From positions 1 through 47,490 of the forward strand of contig JACRJB010000020.1 in the NCBI GenBank assembly GCA_016215605.1: 47,490 nucleotides of DNA, in the 5' to 3' direction. The stretch's first letter is position 1. Every line of letters starts with the position of its first letter. Source of the stretch: Rhodopseudomonas palustris. Its GTDB lineage: Bacteria > Pseudomonadota > Alphaproteobacteria > Rhizobiales > Xanthobacteraceae. The notes beneath the pieces are model-generated. The model was not told the DNA's origin. It did no database searches and saw nothing but the letters and a program-made list of their open reading frames with translations. The position numbers and the translations under genes are program-made. Of this stretch, positions 16,863-25,730 are shown in pieces.

Positions 16863-18464
16863 ATGATGTTGACGAAGCGGACCTTTGTTATCGGAGCTCT
16901 CGGGGGCGCCGCCCTGATGGGCTTGCCGTTCGAGACACGCGCGCAGTCGGCCGGCAGCGGCGGCACGCTGGTGATCGGTTCGACGCAGGTGCCGCGCCAT
17001 TTCAACGGCGCGGTGCAGTCCGGCATCGCCACGGCGCTGCCGAGCACGCAGATCTTCGCCAGCCCGCTCCGCTTCGACGAGAACTGGAAGCCGCAGCCTT
17101 ATCTCGCCAAGTCCTGGGAGGTCGCACCGGACGGGCTGTCGGTGACGCTGAAGCTGGTCGACGACGCGCTGTTCCACGACGGCAAGCCGGTGACCTCCGA
17201 GGACGTCGCATTCTCGATCATGACCATCAAGGCCAACCATCCGTTCAAGACGATGCTGGCCGCGGTCGACAGCGTCGAGACGCCCGATCCGAAGACCGCG
17301 GTGATCAAGCTGGCGCATCCGCACCCGGCGCTGCTGCTGGCGATGTCGCCGGCGCTGATGCCGATCCTGCCCAAGCACGTCTATGGCGACGGCCAGGACG
17401 TCAAGACGCATCCGGCCAATCTCAAGCCGGTCGGCTCCGGCCCCTACAAGCTCGGCGAATACAAGCAAGGCGATTACTACACGCTCGAGAAGTTCGACAA
17501 ATTCTTCATCCCCGGCCGGCCGAAGCTCGACAAGATCGTGGTGCGGCTGATCTCCGATCCGAACGCCCTGATGGTGTCGGCCGAGCGCGGCGAGGTCCAC
17601 GCGGTGCCGTTCGTCACCGGCGTGCGCGACATCGACCGGCTGGAGAAGGCAAAAGACATCGTCGTCACCGACAAGGGCTTCGCCGGCCTCGGCGCACTCA
17701 ACTGGCTGGCCTTCAACACCAAGAAGAAGCCGCTCGACGACGTCCGCGTCCGCAAGGCGATCGCCTACGCCGCCAACCGCGATTTCATCGTCGGCAAGCT
17801 GATGGGCGGCAAGGCGATGCCGTCGATCAGCCCGATCGCGCCGGGCTCGCCGTTCGACGAACCCAATGTCGAGCACTACAAGTTCGACGTCGCCAAGGCG
17901 GGCAAACTGCTCGACGAAGCCGGACTGAAGCCGGACGGCAACGGCGTCCGCGCCACGCTGACGATCGACTATCTGCCGGGCATCGACGAGCAGCAGCGCA
18001 ACGTCGCCGAATACATGCGGTCGGCCCTGAAGCGGGTCGGCATCAATCTCGAAGTCCGCGCCGCCCCCGACTTCCCGACCTGGGCGCAGCGGGTGTCGAA
18101 CTACGATTTCGATCTGACGATGGACTCGGTCTACAACTGGGCCGACCCGGTGATCGGCGTCGACCGGACCTACCTGACGTCGAACATCCGCAAGGGCATC
18201 ATCTGGTCCAACACCCAGCAATATTCCAACCCGAAGGTCGACGAGATCCTCGCCAAGGCGGCGGTCGAAACCTCGCCGGAGAAGCGCAAGGCGCTGTATT
18301 CGGAGTTCCAGAAGATCGTGGTCGACGAGGTGCCGATCTTCTTCATCAACGCGGTGCCGTTCCACAATGCGTTCGCCAAGGGCCTCGGCGGGCTGCCCAC
18401 GACGATCTGGGGCGTCGTCTCGCCGCTCGACGAGATCCACTGGGCGACCCCGCCGAAGACCTGA
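16863..18464 (+). CDS. Peptide/oligopeptide-type ABC transporter substrate-binding protein (SBP family 5)
   Basis: A 533-residue periplasmic protein with an N-terminal signal (TKRTFVIGALGGAALMGLPF, cleavage near TRAQS-AG). The family-5 layout follows: LVIGSTQVPRHFN, LAKSWEVAPDGLSVTLKL, LFHDGKPVTSEDVAFS and, later, DDVRVRKAIAYAANRDFIV. GGAG precedes the double ATG; I take the first. It begins a complete DppABCDF-type importer. Family-5 proteins bind peptides but also nickel chelates, opines, sugars and other amides, so the substrate is open; the amidohydrolase upstream suggests an amide or N-acyl compound. Confidence 0.87.
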   Translation: MMLTKRTFVIGALGGAALMGLPFETRAQSAGSGGTLVIGSTQVPRHFNGAVQSGIATALPSTQIFASPLRFDENWKPQPYLAKSWEVAPDGLSVTLKLVDDALFHDGKPVTSEDVAFSIMTIKANHPFKTMLAAVDSVETPDPKTAVIKLAHPHPALLLAMSPALMPILPKHVYGDGQDVKTHPANLKPVGSGPYKLGEYKQGDYYTLEKFDKFFIPGRPKLDKIVVRLISDPNALMVSAERGEVHAVPFVTGVRDIDRLEKAKDIVVTDKGFAGLGALNWLAFNTKKKPLDDVRVRKAIAYAANRDFIVGKLMGGKAMPSISPIAPGSPFDEPNVEHYKFDVAKAGKLLDEAGLKPDGNGVRATLTIDYLPGIDEQQRNVAEYMRSALKRVGINLEVRAAPDFPTWAQRVSNYDFDLTMDSVYNWADPVIGVDRTYLTSNIRKGIIWSNTQQYSNPKVDEILAKAAVETSPEKRKALYSEFQKIVVDEVPIFFINAVPFHNAFAKGLGGLPTTIWGVVSPLDEIHWATPPKT

Positions 18465-18491
18465 TCCACACCTCGACGAAGACGAAATCCG

Positions 18492-19472
18492 ATGGCATTC
18501 CTCACCCATCTTTCCGGAAAGCTCGCCAACGCCGCGGCCCTGCTGCTCGCGGTGCTGGTGCTGAATTTCTGCCTGATCCATCTTGCGCCGGGCGATCCGG
18601 TGCAGGTGATCGCCGGAGAGATGGGTGGGGCGTCGGCCGAGGTGATCGCCGAGCTGCGGGCCAAATACGGCCTCGACCAGAGCGTGTTGCAGCAGCTCTT
18701 CACTTATCTCGGCAAAGTGCTGCACGGCGATTTCGGCTATTCCTATTACTTCAACCAGCCGGTGCTGTCGCTGATCTGGCAGCGGCTGCCGGCGTCGCTG
18801 TATCTGGCGCTCGCCTCGCTGTTCACCGCGGTGGTGATCGGCACGCTGCTCGGCGTCGTCAGCGCGCGGCGGCCGAACGGGGCGCTCAGCCATGTCGTCA
18901 CCGTGCTGTCGCTGGCCGGTTACGCGGCGCCGATCTTCTGGACCGGCCTGATGCTGCTGTTGCTGTTCGGCTCGGTGTGGCCGGTGCTGCCGGTCAACGG
19001 CATGACCGACGTGGTCAATCCGAAGACCGGCTTCGGCTATGTGCTCGACGTCGCGAAACATCTGGTGCTGCCGTCGCTGACGCTGGCGCTGGTGTTCATC
19101 GCGCAATATTCGCGGCTCGCCCGCGTCAACATGATCGACGTGCTGTCGGCCGACTACGTCCGCACCGCCCGCGCCAAGGGGCTGCCGGAGAGCGTGGTGA
19201 TGTTCAAGCACGCGCTGCGCAACGCGCTGATCCCGATCGTCACCGTGGTCGGGCACCAGTTCGGCAATCTGTTCGCCGGCGCGGTGCTGGTCGAGACCGT
19301 CTACAGCTGGCCCGGCATGGGGCGGCTGGTGTTCGATTCGATCCTGCGCCGCGACTATCCGACCCTGATGGCGGTGCTGTTCTTCTCGGCCGTGATGGTG
19401 ATCGCCGCCAATATCGTCACCGACCTAGTCTATCGATTGATCGATCCACGTATCCGCGCGGGGGCCCGATGA
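18492..19472 (+). CDS. Dipeptide/oligopeptide ABC transporter permease, DppB type
   Basis: A 326-residue inner-membrane permease. It has the DppB-type N-terminal helix and HLAPGDPVQVIAGE segment, the inner-membrane transport loop DYVRTARAKGLPESVVMFKHALRNALIPIVT, and ETVYSWPGMGRLVFDSILRRDYP near the end. It starts 27 bp after the binding-protein gene and overlaps the next permease gene by 4 bp. It forms half of the channel. Confidence 0.88.
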   Translation: MAFLTHLSGKLANAAALLLAVLVLNFCLIHLAPGDPVQVIAGEMGGASAEVIAELRAKYGLDQSVLQQLFTYLGKVLHGDFGYSYYFNQPVLSLIWQRLPASLYLALASLFTAVVIGTLLGVVSARRPNGALSHVVTVLSLAGYAAPIFWTGLMLLLLFGSVWPVLPVNGMTDVVNPKTGFGYVLDVAKHLVLPSLTLALVFIAQYSRLARVNMIDVLSADYVRTARAKGLPESVVMFKHALRNALIPIVTVVGHQFGNLFAGAVLVETVYSWPGMGRLVFDSILRRDYPTLMAVLFFSAVMVIAANIVTDLVYRLIDPRIRAGAR

Positions 19473-20377
19473 GCACGCTCGACCAGCCGCTGATCGTGGC
19501 GCAGACCGTGACGCCGGCCGCGCTGCCGGTCGCCAAGGCGGTGTCGCCGACGAAGGCCGCGTTCCGCCAGTTCTTGAAAAGCCCGTCCGGGGTCGCCGGC
19601 GCGGTGCTGCTGATTGTGCTGGTGTCGGCAACATTGTTCGGGCCGTGGATCTATCCGCTCGACCCGCTGGAGATCGTCGGCCTGCCGTTTACGGCGCCGT
19701 CAGCCGACGCCTGGCTCGGCACCGACTATCTCGGCCGCGACGTGCTCGCCGGGCTGGTCTATGGCGGCCGCGCCACGCTCACCGTCGGCGCCGTCGCGGC
19801 GCTGATCACCATCATCATCGGCGTCACCGTCGGCGCGCTGGCCGGCTTCTTCGGCGGCTGGATCGACAGCCTGCTGGTGAAGATCGCCGAATTCTTCCAG
19901 GTGCTGCCGCCGCTGCTGTTCGCGATGGTGCTGGTGACGCTGTTCGGGCCGAAACTCCTGACCATCACGCTGGCGATCGGCGCCGTGAGCTGGACCTCGG
20001 CGGCGCGGCTCACGCGTGCCGAATTCATGCGGCTGCGCGATCTCGACTTCATCAAGGCGTCGCGCGCCGCCGGCGCCGGCAACTGGCACCTGATCCTGCG
20101 GGTGGTGCTGCCGAACGCGCTGCCGCCGATCATCGTGTCGGCGACGCTGGCGATCGGCGTCGCCATCCTGTTCGAGGGCGGGCTCAGCTTCCTCGGGCTG
20201 GGCGATCCCAACACCATGAGCTGGGGCCTGATGATCGGCCAGAACCGCAACTACGTGCTCGACGCCTGGTGGGCGGTGACCTTCCCCGGCGCTGCGATCT
20301 TCCTGTCGGTGCTGGCGATCAGCCTGGTCGGCGACGGCGTCAACGATGCGGTCAATCCGCGGCTGCGACGGAGGTGA
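19469..20377 (+). CDS. Dipeptide/oligopeptide ABC transporter permease, DppC type
   Basis: A 302-residue permease with the OppC-type N-terminal segment (FLKSPSGVAGAVLL) and WLGTDYLGRDVLAGLVYGGRATL, then the coupling loop DFIKASRAAGAGNWHLILRVVLPN and GLSFLGLGDPNTMSWG. The ATG overlaps the stop of the DppB-type gene. It is followed two bases after its stop by the first ATPase gene, preceded by a strong GGAGG inside its own last codons. Confidence 0.88.
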   Translation: MSTLDQPLIVAQTVTPAALPVAKAVSPTKAAFRQFLKSPSGVAGAVLLIVLVSATLFGPWIYPLDPLEIVGLPFTAPSADAWLGTDYLGRDVLAGLVYGGRATLTVGAVAALITIIIGVTVGALAGFFGGWIDSLLVKIAEFFQVLPPLLFAMVLVTLFGPKLLTITLAIGAVSWTSAARLTRAEFMRLRDLDFIKASRAAGAGNWHLILRVVLPNALPPIIVSATLAIGVAILFEGGLSFLGLGDPNTMSWGLMIGQNRNYVLDAWWAVTFPGAAIFLSVLAISLVGDGVNDAVNPRLRRR

Positions 20378-20379
20378 CG

Positions 20380-21378
20380 ATGGCGCCGGTACTCGAGGTC
20401 GACAAGCTCAGCGTCAGCATGACCAATCGCGACGGCGAACTGGTCCCGGTGCTGGAGAATCTGTCGTTCACCGTCGACAAGGGACGCACCATCGCGCTGG
20501 TCGGCGAGTCGGGCTGCGGCAAGAGCATGACGGCGCTGGCGATCATGCGGCTGCTGCCGGAAGGCTTCGTCATCACCGGCGGCCGCATCCTGCTCGAGGG
20601 CGAGGACGTGCTGACCGTGCGCAACCGGCGGATGCGTGCGCTGCGCGGCGACGCCATGTCGATGGTGTTCCAGGAGCCGATGACCGCGCTCAACCCGCTC
20701 TACACCGTCGGCGATCAGATCGCCGAGGTGCTGTATTATCACCGCCGGATGAGCCGCAAGGACGCGTCCGAACAGGCGGTGCAGTTCCTCAAGGCGGTGC
20801 AGATCCCGGCCGCCGAGCAGCGCGCCAAGGCCTATCCGCATCAGATGTCCGGCGGCATGCGGCAGCGGGTGATGATCGCGATGGCGCTGGCTTGCAAGCC
20901 GAAACTGCTGATCGCCGACGAGCCGACCACCGCGCTCGACGTCACCGTGCAGGCGCAGATCTTCGATCTCCTGGCCAACCTGCAGGACGAGACCGAGACC
21001 GCGATCGTGCTGATCACCCACGATCTCGGCGCGGTTGCCGAACTCGCCGACGACATCGCGGTGCTGTATGCCGGCCGCTGCATCGAGGCCGGGCCGTCGC
21101 ACGAGATCGCCGCCGCGCCGCGCCATCCCTACACCCGCGGGCTGCTCGGCTGCGTCCCGCATCTCGCTGTCGGCGTCGCGAAGCCGCCGCAGTGGATCGA
21201 TCTCGGCGAGATCCCCGGGATGGTGCCGTCGCTGGGGCAGCGGGGGCCGGACTGCGCATTCCTGCCACGGTGCGCAAATGCGCGCGACGTGTGCCGCGCG
21301 CGGCCGCAACCGCCGCTGGATACCGTCTCGACCGGCCACGCGGTGTCGTGCTGGCGCGCCGAGGAGATCGCCGCATGA
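20380..21378 (+). CDS. Dipeptide/oligopeptide ABC transporter ATPase, DppD type
   Basis: A 332-residue ATPase: Walker A GESGCGKS (about residues 43-50), signature MSGGMRQRV, Walker [14 protein letters not shown]. The C-terminal oligopeptide-transporter extension carries four cysteines ([14 protein letters not shown] plus CW near the end), a pattern seen in DppD proteins and possibly an iron-sulfur site. GGAGG lies five bases before the ATG. It overlaps the DppF-type gene by 4 bp. Confidence 0.88.
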   Translation: MAPVLEVDKLSVSMTNRDGELVPVLENLSFTVDKGRTIALVGESGCGKSMTALAIMRLLPEGFVITGGRILLEGEDVLTVRNRRMRALRGDAMSMVFQEPMTALNPLYTVGDQIAEVLYYHRRMSRKDASEQAVQFLKAVQIPAAEQRAKAYPHQMSGGMRQRVMIAMALACKPKLLIADEPTTALDVTVQAQIFDLLANLQDETETAIVLITHDLGAVAELADDIAVLYAGRCIEAGPSHEIAAAPRHPYTRGLLGCVPHLAVGVAKPPQWIDLGEIPGMVPSLGQRGPDCAFLPRCANARDVCRARPQPPLDTVSTGHAVSCWRAEEIAA

Positions 21379-22415
21379 TGCATCCCCATCCCCTCCCGCA
21401 CGACGGCGATCCGTATCTGCTCGACGTCAACGACCTGGTGGTGCATTTCAAAACCGGGCGGAAGCGCCCATGGGGCAAACCGTCCTTCGTCCACGCCGTC
21501 GACGGTGTCAGCTTCCGGGTCCGGCGCGGCACCACCTTCGGCATCGTCGGCGAGAGCGGCTCGGGCAAATCGACCACCGCGCAGGCGATCATGCGGCTGG
21601 TGCCGTCGACCTCCGGCCAGATCGTGTTCCGCGGCGATGACATCATGCCGCTCACCGGCGAGCCGCTGCGGCAGGTGCGCCGGCATATCCAGATCGTGTT
21701 TCAGGATCCGTTCTCCGCGCTGGACCCGCGCCGCCGCGCCGGCGACCAGATCCGCGAGCCGCTCGATCTGCTGCAGATCGGCACCAGCAGCGAACGCGAC
21801 GCCCGGGTCCGGCAATTGCTGGCCGAAGTCGGCCTGCCGCCCGAAGCCGCCGACCTGTTTCCGCATCAGTTCTCCGGCGGCCAGCGGCAGCGGCTGTGCA
21901 TCGCCCGGGCGCTGGCGCCCGAGCCCGAACTGATCGTCTGCGACGAGGCGGTGTCGGCACTCGACGTCGCGATCCAGGCGCAGATCCTCAATCTCTTGAA
22001 GAAGCTGCAGCGCGAGCGCGGGCTGACCTACATCTTCATCTCGCACGATCTCGGCGTCATCCAGCAGTTCTGCGACGAGATCGCCGTGATGTATCTCGGC
22101 AAGATCGCCGAGCAGGCGCCGGCCTCGGCGCTGTTCACCGCGCCGCGTCATCCCTACACGTGGTCGCTGGTGTCGGCCGCGGTGCCGCCGGGTCCGCTGC
22201 GTGACGAGCTGAAGGCGAAGTATCTGGTCAAGGGCGAGCCGCCGTCGCCGGTCGATCCGCCGCCCGGCTGCCGCTTCGCGCAGCGCTGCCCGTTCGCGAT
22301 TCCGCGTTGCCGCGCCGATCTGCCGTTTCTCGACGCCACCGGCCCGGAGCATTTCGTCGCCTGCCATCGCAAGGACGAACTCGGCATCCCGGACTTCGCG
22401 CCGAAGACCGTCTGA
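21375..22415 (+). CDS. Dipeptide/oligopeptide ABC transporter ATPase, DppF type
   Basis: A 346-residue ATPase with Walker A GESGSGKS (residues ~57-64), signature FSGGQRQRL, Walker B LIVCDEAVSALDV, and the C-terminal extension with GCRFAQRCPFAIPRC. An ATGATG start overlaps the previous stop; I take the first ATG. It is the last gene of the importer, ending just before a pair of hairpins that separate it from the convergent Rieske gene. Confidence 0.88.
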   Translation: MMHPHPLPHDGDPYLLDVNDLVVHFKTGRKRPWGKPSFVHAVDGVSFRVRRGTTFGIVGESGSGKSTTAQAIMRLVPSTSGQIVFRGDDIMPLTGEPLRQVRRHIQIVFQDPFSALDPRRRAGDQIREPLDLLQIGTSSERDARVRQLLAEVGLPPEAADLFPHQFSGGQRQRLCIARALAPEPELIVCDEAVSALDVAIQAQILNLLKKLQRERGLTYIFISHDLGVIQQFCDEIAVMYLGKIAEQAPASALFTAPRHPYTWSLVSAAVPPGPLRDELKAKYLVKGEPPSPVDPPPGCRFAQRCPFAIPRCRADLPFLDATGPEHFVACHRKDELGIPDFAPKTV

Positions 22416-22475
22416 GCTCGAGACGGCCCGAGCTCGGATCGCCTGACAGCAGACGTCAACCGGGCCGGCGCCCGG
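22414..22475. terminator. Two hairpins between convergent transporter and Rieske genes
   Basis: GAGCTCG (22414-22420) pairs with CGAGCTC (22429-22435), and CCGGGC (22460-22465) pairs with GCCCGG (22470-22475). Both fall in the 66-bp gap between converging stop codons. Neither has a T-run, so the terminator role is inferred from position. Confidence 0.45.
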
Positions 22476-22481
22476 CGCCGG

Positions 22482-23534
22482 TCACTCCGCCGGAATCGCG
22501 GCCCTCGGCTCGGCTTCGTCCGCGACCATACGCTCGACGATCCGGCGCATGCGTTGCGGCGCGACGTCGATGCCGAGCCGGATCCGCTTGAAGCCCGGCC
22601 GGGCCTGGTCGGCCTGCTCGATGCGCTCCAGGATCTCCTTGTCCTCGTTGAAGGCGATGCGGAAATCGGCATGCAGCCGCTGATCGACGTCGGCATCGTC
22701 GCGGGCGAAATTCCGGACGTGCAGCCAATGGTCGATGCAGCTGTGATCGTCGACCGGGGTGATGAAGTGGCAGGCGAAGATCCGAAGCCCGGCACCGCGC
22801 TGCTCCGGATCTGTGATCGCGCCGGCGTCGGCGCTGCCGAAATCGATCACCGCGATGCTCGGCGCGCGGTAGTCGTAATAGTGCCAGCGATCGACGTGGC
22901 CGGTGAAGCTGCCGTACTTTGCGAACAGCGGGATCGGCGGCGCGTCGTTGATCCAGCGCCACACCAGCACGCCGCGCTCGTCGACCGTGTGTTCGACCGG
23001 AATCTCTTCGCTCGCCGCATTGCCGAGCGTCGACAGATGCACGAAGCTGACATGGGCGGGGTCGCAGAGGTTGTCGGCGAGGTTGAGATAGTTGGTGCCG
23101 ATCCGCAGCGCGTCGCCCTCCGCCGCGTGCCAGTCCGGCCCACCGTATTGCGGCAGGTCGTAGATCAGCGCGGGGTCCGCCAGCGCCGGATCGCCGGGCC
23201 AGATCCACACCAGCCCCATCTTCTCGTGCAGCGGATAGGACGGCACGCGGGCGCTCGGCGGGATGATCGGCTGGCCGGGAATCCGGATGCAGCGGCCGTC
23301 GCGCGCGAAGGTCATGCCGTGATAGCCGCATTCGATCGCATCGCCCTTGAGCTTGCCGATCGACAGCGGCGCCAGCCGGTGCGGGCAGACGTCGTCGAGC
23401 GCGATCGGCTCGCCGCTCTCGCTGCGGTAGACGACCAGATCGATGCCGAGGATGCGATGGCAGCCGAGCGCGCGCGTCACGTTGCGCGACCACGTCAGCG
23501 GATACCAAATGTTGCGGGGCGCGATCAGCTTCAT
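22482..23534 (-). CDS. Rieske-type oxygenase, VanA-like (aromatic O-demethylase/ring-hydroxylating family)
   Basis: A 350-residue oxygenase component. The Rieske [2Fe-2S] ligands are Cys50-x-His52 and Cys69-x2-His72. The mononuclear iron region reads LADNLCDPAHVSFVH, with Asp154 as the likely bridge, His161 and His166. Overall length and the opening FARNIWYPLTW-like segment (here APRNIWYPLTW) fit the vanillate demethylase oxygenase group. No ferredoxin reductase gene is adjacent, so electrons must come from a partner elsewhere. It follows the LIV-type binding protein by 47 bp and probably shares its transcript. The start MKLIAPR is chosen by family fit and a GAGAGA upstream; an 11-residue longer start is possible. 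Substrate unknown. Confidence 0.8.
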   Translation of the reverse strand: MKLIAPRNIWYPLTWSRNVTRALGCHRILGIDLVVYRSESGEPIALDDVCPHRLAPLSIGKLKGDAIECGYHGMTFARDGRCIRIPGQPIIPPSARVPSYPLHEKMGLVWIWPGDPALADPALIYDLPQYGGPDWHAAEGDALRIGTNYLNLADNLCDPAHVSFVHLSTLGNAASEEIPVEHTVDERGVLVWRWINDAPPIPLFAKYGSFTGHVDRWHYYDYRAPSIAVIDFGSADAGAITDPEQRGAGLRIFACHFITPVDDHSCIDHWLHVRNFARDDADVDQRLHADFRIAFNEDKEILERIEQADQARPGFKRIRLGIDVAPQRMRRIVERMVADEAEPRAAIPAE

Positions 23535-23581
23535 GGCGAGATCTCTCACGGCGTGTGGTGCGGTCATGTGGGGGGCTGGCT

Positions 23582-24790
23582 CTAGTCTTTGATCTTGGCC
23601 AGCACGGCGGCGTCGGTCGGCTGATGCGCGGCGCCGTCGACATAGCGCCAGTCGGTCATCACGCCCTGGCCGTCCTTCACCGCGAGCTTGCCGATGTAGA
23701 CGCCCAGCGTGGACTGATGGTCGACGGCGCGGAACGCGATCGGACCGCACGGCGTGTCGACTTTCAGCCGCTCCATCGCCGCGATCAGCGCTTCGGTGTC
23801 GGTCGAGCCCGCCATCTCGATCGCCTTGGCGAGCACCAGCGTGTTGATGTAGCCGATCAGCGCGCCGATGTTCGGCGAGTCCTTGAACCGAGCCCGGTAG
23901 GCGTCGACGAACGCCCGGTGCTCCGGCGTCGCGATCTCGCTCCACGGATAGCCGGTGACGATCCACCCCGCCGGCGTCTCGTCCTTCAGCGGCGCCAGAT
24001 ATTCCGGTTCGCCGGTCAGCAGGCTGACGACGGTCCGGTTGGCGAACGCCTTGCGTGTCGTGCCCTCCCGCACCAGCCGGGCGAGGTCGGAGCCGAAGGT
24101 GACGTTGAAGATCGCGTCCGGATTGTCGGCGGTCATCGCCTGCACCACGGAGCCGGCGTCGATCTTGCCGAGCGGCGGCCATTGCTCGGAGATGAATTCG
24201 ACGTCGGGTCGCAGCCGCTTGAGTTCCTGCTTGAAGTTCGCGACTGCCGCCTGCCCGAATTCGTAGTTCGGCGCGATCGTCGCCCAGCGCCGCGCCGGCA
24301 GCTTGGCGGCCTCCTGGGCCAGGATGGCGGTCTGGGTGTAGGTCGAGGGCCGCAGCCGGAAGGTGTAGCGGCTGCGCTTGTCCCAGATCAGCGCGTCGGT
24401 CAGCGGCTGCGAGGCGAGGAAGAACATCTTGCGCCGCTTGGCGAAATCCGAAACTGCGAGGCCCACATTGGAGAGGATCGTTCCGGTCAGCAGATCGACG
24501 TGCTCGGCGTCGACCAGCTGCGCCGCCTGGGTGATCGCCGCATCCGGCTTGCCGGCGTCGTCGCGGGCGATGATCTCGAGCTTGCGGCCGAGCACGCCGC
24601 CTTTGCCGTTGATCTCGTCGCGCGCCAGTTCCCAGCCCTGCCGATAGCCGCGGGCGCCGATCGGCAGCGCCGAATAGCTGGACACGTCGCCGATCCGGAT
24701 CGGCGGCGGATCGGCGGCCTGGGCCTGCCAACCAGCCGCCATCAACGCCACCGCGACCGAGACCAGTTTCACCGTGAAGCGCCCAGCCAT
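23582..24790 (-). CDS. LIV-type periplasmic substrate-binding protein without its own permease
   Basis: A 402-residue peripla_BP_6 protein. The signal peptide (LVSVAVALMAAGWQAQAAD) is cleaved near AQA-AD; the mature protein opens IRIGDVSSYSALPIGARGYRQGWELARDEINGKGGVLGRKLE. No permease or ATPase genes accompany it. It is first in a transcript with the Rieske oxygenase, so it likely captures that enzyme's substrate (an aromatic or similar acid) and feeds a LIV permease encoded elsewhere, or takes part in sensing. A TetR regulator diverges from it across 161 bp. Confidence 0.85.
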   Translation of the reverse strand: MAGRFTVKLVSVAVALMAAGWQAQAADPPPIRIGDVSSYSALPIGARGYRQGWELARDEINGKGGVLGRKLEIIARDDAGKPDAAITQAAQLVDAEHVDLLTGTILSNVGLAVSDFAKRRKMFFLASQPLTDALIWDKRSRYTFRLRPSTYTQTAILAQEAAKLPARRWATIAPNYEFGQAAVANFKQELKRLRPDVEFISEQWPPLGKIDAGSVVQAMTADNPDAIFNVTFGSDLARLVREGTTRKAFANRTVVSLLTGEPEYLAPLKDETPAGWIVTGYPWSEIATPEHRAFVDAYRARFKDSPNIGALIGYINTLVLAKAIEMAGSTDTEALIAAMERLKVDTPCGPIAFRAVDHQSTLGVYIGKLAVKDGQGVMTDWRYVDGAAHQPTDAAVLAKIKD

Positions 24791-24818
24791 CCCGAACCTC
24801 CATCCCAGTTGCTAATGA

Positions 24819-24836
24819 ATGTAGTACTTACTACAT
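24819..24836. promoter_or_regulatory. Perfect palindromic operator, probable TetR-family site
   Basis: ATGTAGTACTTACTACAT is an 8+2+8 perfect inverted repeat, 28 bp upstream of the binding-protein start codon and in the shared control region with the TetR gene. On the minus strand a perfect TTGACA (24860-24865) and TGCTAT (24835-24840), 19 bases apart, suggest a promoter whose -10 touches the palindrome. A second small palindrome, GGCAAGGCTTGCC, lies at 24878-24890. TetR-type repression of the divergent genes is the likely use. Confidence 0.65.
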
Positions 24837-24951
24837 AGCAGAACGCGATCTGGAGGTATTGTCAACGGCCAAGAATCGGCAAGGCTTGCCAAAAGAACGG
24901 GCAAACCTATGCTGCGGCGCCCGATTCAGGGCGGGTTCGAGGTGGGGACGG

Positions 24952-25668
24952 ATGGCGAGCGAGACGGACGTCGTGGCGCGGGAACTCGCAGCTCCCCGCC
25001 GCAAGGCTGCGGCTGGACGAAGCGCCGCGGCGAAGCCGCGCCGCCGAACCCGGACGCCCGACCAGACCCGCGAGGCGCTGCTGCGCGCCGCGGTCGCCGA
25101 ATTCGCGCGGGAAGGCTATGGCGGCGCGCGGGTCGACCGCATCAGCAAGGCGGCGAAGAGCAACGACCGCATGCTGTACTATTACTTCGTCAGCAAGGAG
25201 AAGCTGTTCCACCACGTCATCGAGCACTGCTATGCCCAACTCGTCGCCAGCGAGGAGGCGCTCGATCTCGACCTGACCCGGCCGCGTGACGCGCTCGCCG
25301 CGCTGGTCGCGTTCAACTGGCAGTATTACTGGGAAAATCCGGAGCTGCTCAGCATCCTCGCGTCGGAAAATCTGTTCAAGGGGCGCCACGTCAAGAACAA
25401 GATCCGCGACGTGTTCGCCAATGCCCAGTTCGGCCTGCTCGAGCGGATCCTCAATGCCGGCATCGAGCGGCGGGAGTTCCGGCCGGACTGCGACCGCATC
25501 TTCGTTTATCTGTCGATCCTGTCGCTGACCTATTTCTACCGGTCGAATCTCTACACGCTGTCGAACTACATGCAGATCGACCTCGCCGAGCAGGAACGGC
25601 GCAAGGCGTGGCTGGCCCACGTCCAGGCGATGATCGAGGATCTGGTGCGGAGTCGGAACGACCGCTGA
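24952..25668 (+). CDS. TetR family transcriptional regulator
   Basis: A 238-residue repressor. A basic Ala/Arg-rich tail (residues 1-40) precedes the TetR helix-turn-helix (TREALLRAAVAEFAREGYGGARVDRI...MLYYYFVSKEKLFHHVI, residues ~45-95). The C-terminal ligand-binding domain has a distinctive FNWQYYWENPELLSILASENLF segment. GAGGTGGGG sets the ATG. It diverges from the LIV-type binding protein and Rieske gene and probably represses them, and perhaps itself, through the palindrome at 24819-24836. The inducer is unknown but may be the oxygenase substrate. Confidence 0.87.
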   Translation: MASETDVVARELAAPRRKAAAGRSAAAKPRRRTRTPDQTREALLRAAVAEFAREGYGGARVDRISKAAKSNDRMLYYYFVSKEKLFHHVIEHCYAQLVASEEALDLDLTRPRDALAALVAFNWQYYWENPELLSILASENLFKGRHVKNKIRDVFANAQFGLLERILNAGIERREFRPDCDRIFVYLSILSLTYFYRSNLYTLSNYMQIDLAEQERRKAWLAHVQAMIEDLVRSRNDR

Positions 25669-25671
25669 TGG

Positions 25672-25691
25672 GTCGCCGATCGTTCGGCGAC
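25672..25691. terminator. Strong hairpin after the TetR gene
   Basis: GTCGCCGA (25672-25679), loop TCGT, TCGGCGAC (25684-25691): a perfect 8-bp stem four bases after the TetR stop and 39 bp before the convergent FlgC-like stop. No T-run follows. Likely a shared terminator. Confidence 0.55.
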
Positions 25692-25730
25692 GCGCGGCCC
25701 GGTGGCGCCGGATGAGCGCGGCGGCTGCTG

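Noticed and set aside
16845-16870. GTTCGAATCC sequence resembling a tRNA T-loop
   Set aside because: No matching acceptor, D or anticodon arms surround it.
16701-19256. Very long minus-strand open frame (851 codons) opposite the binding protein and permease genes
   Set aside because: It is antisense to genes with clear family motifs, is Arg/Asp/His-rich as expected for the reverse of GC-rich codons, and has no ribosome binding site or domain.
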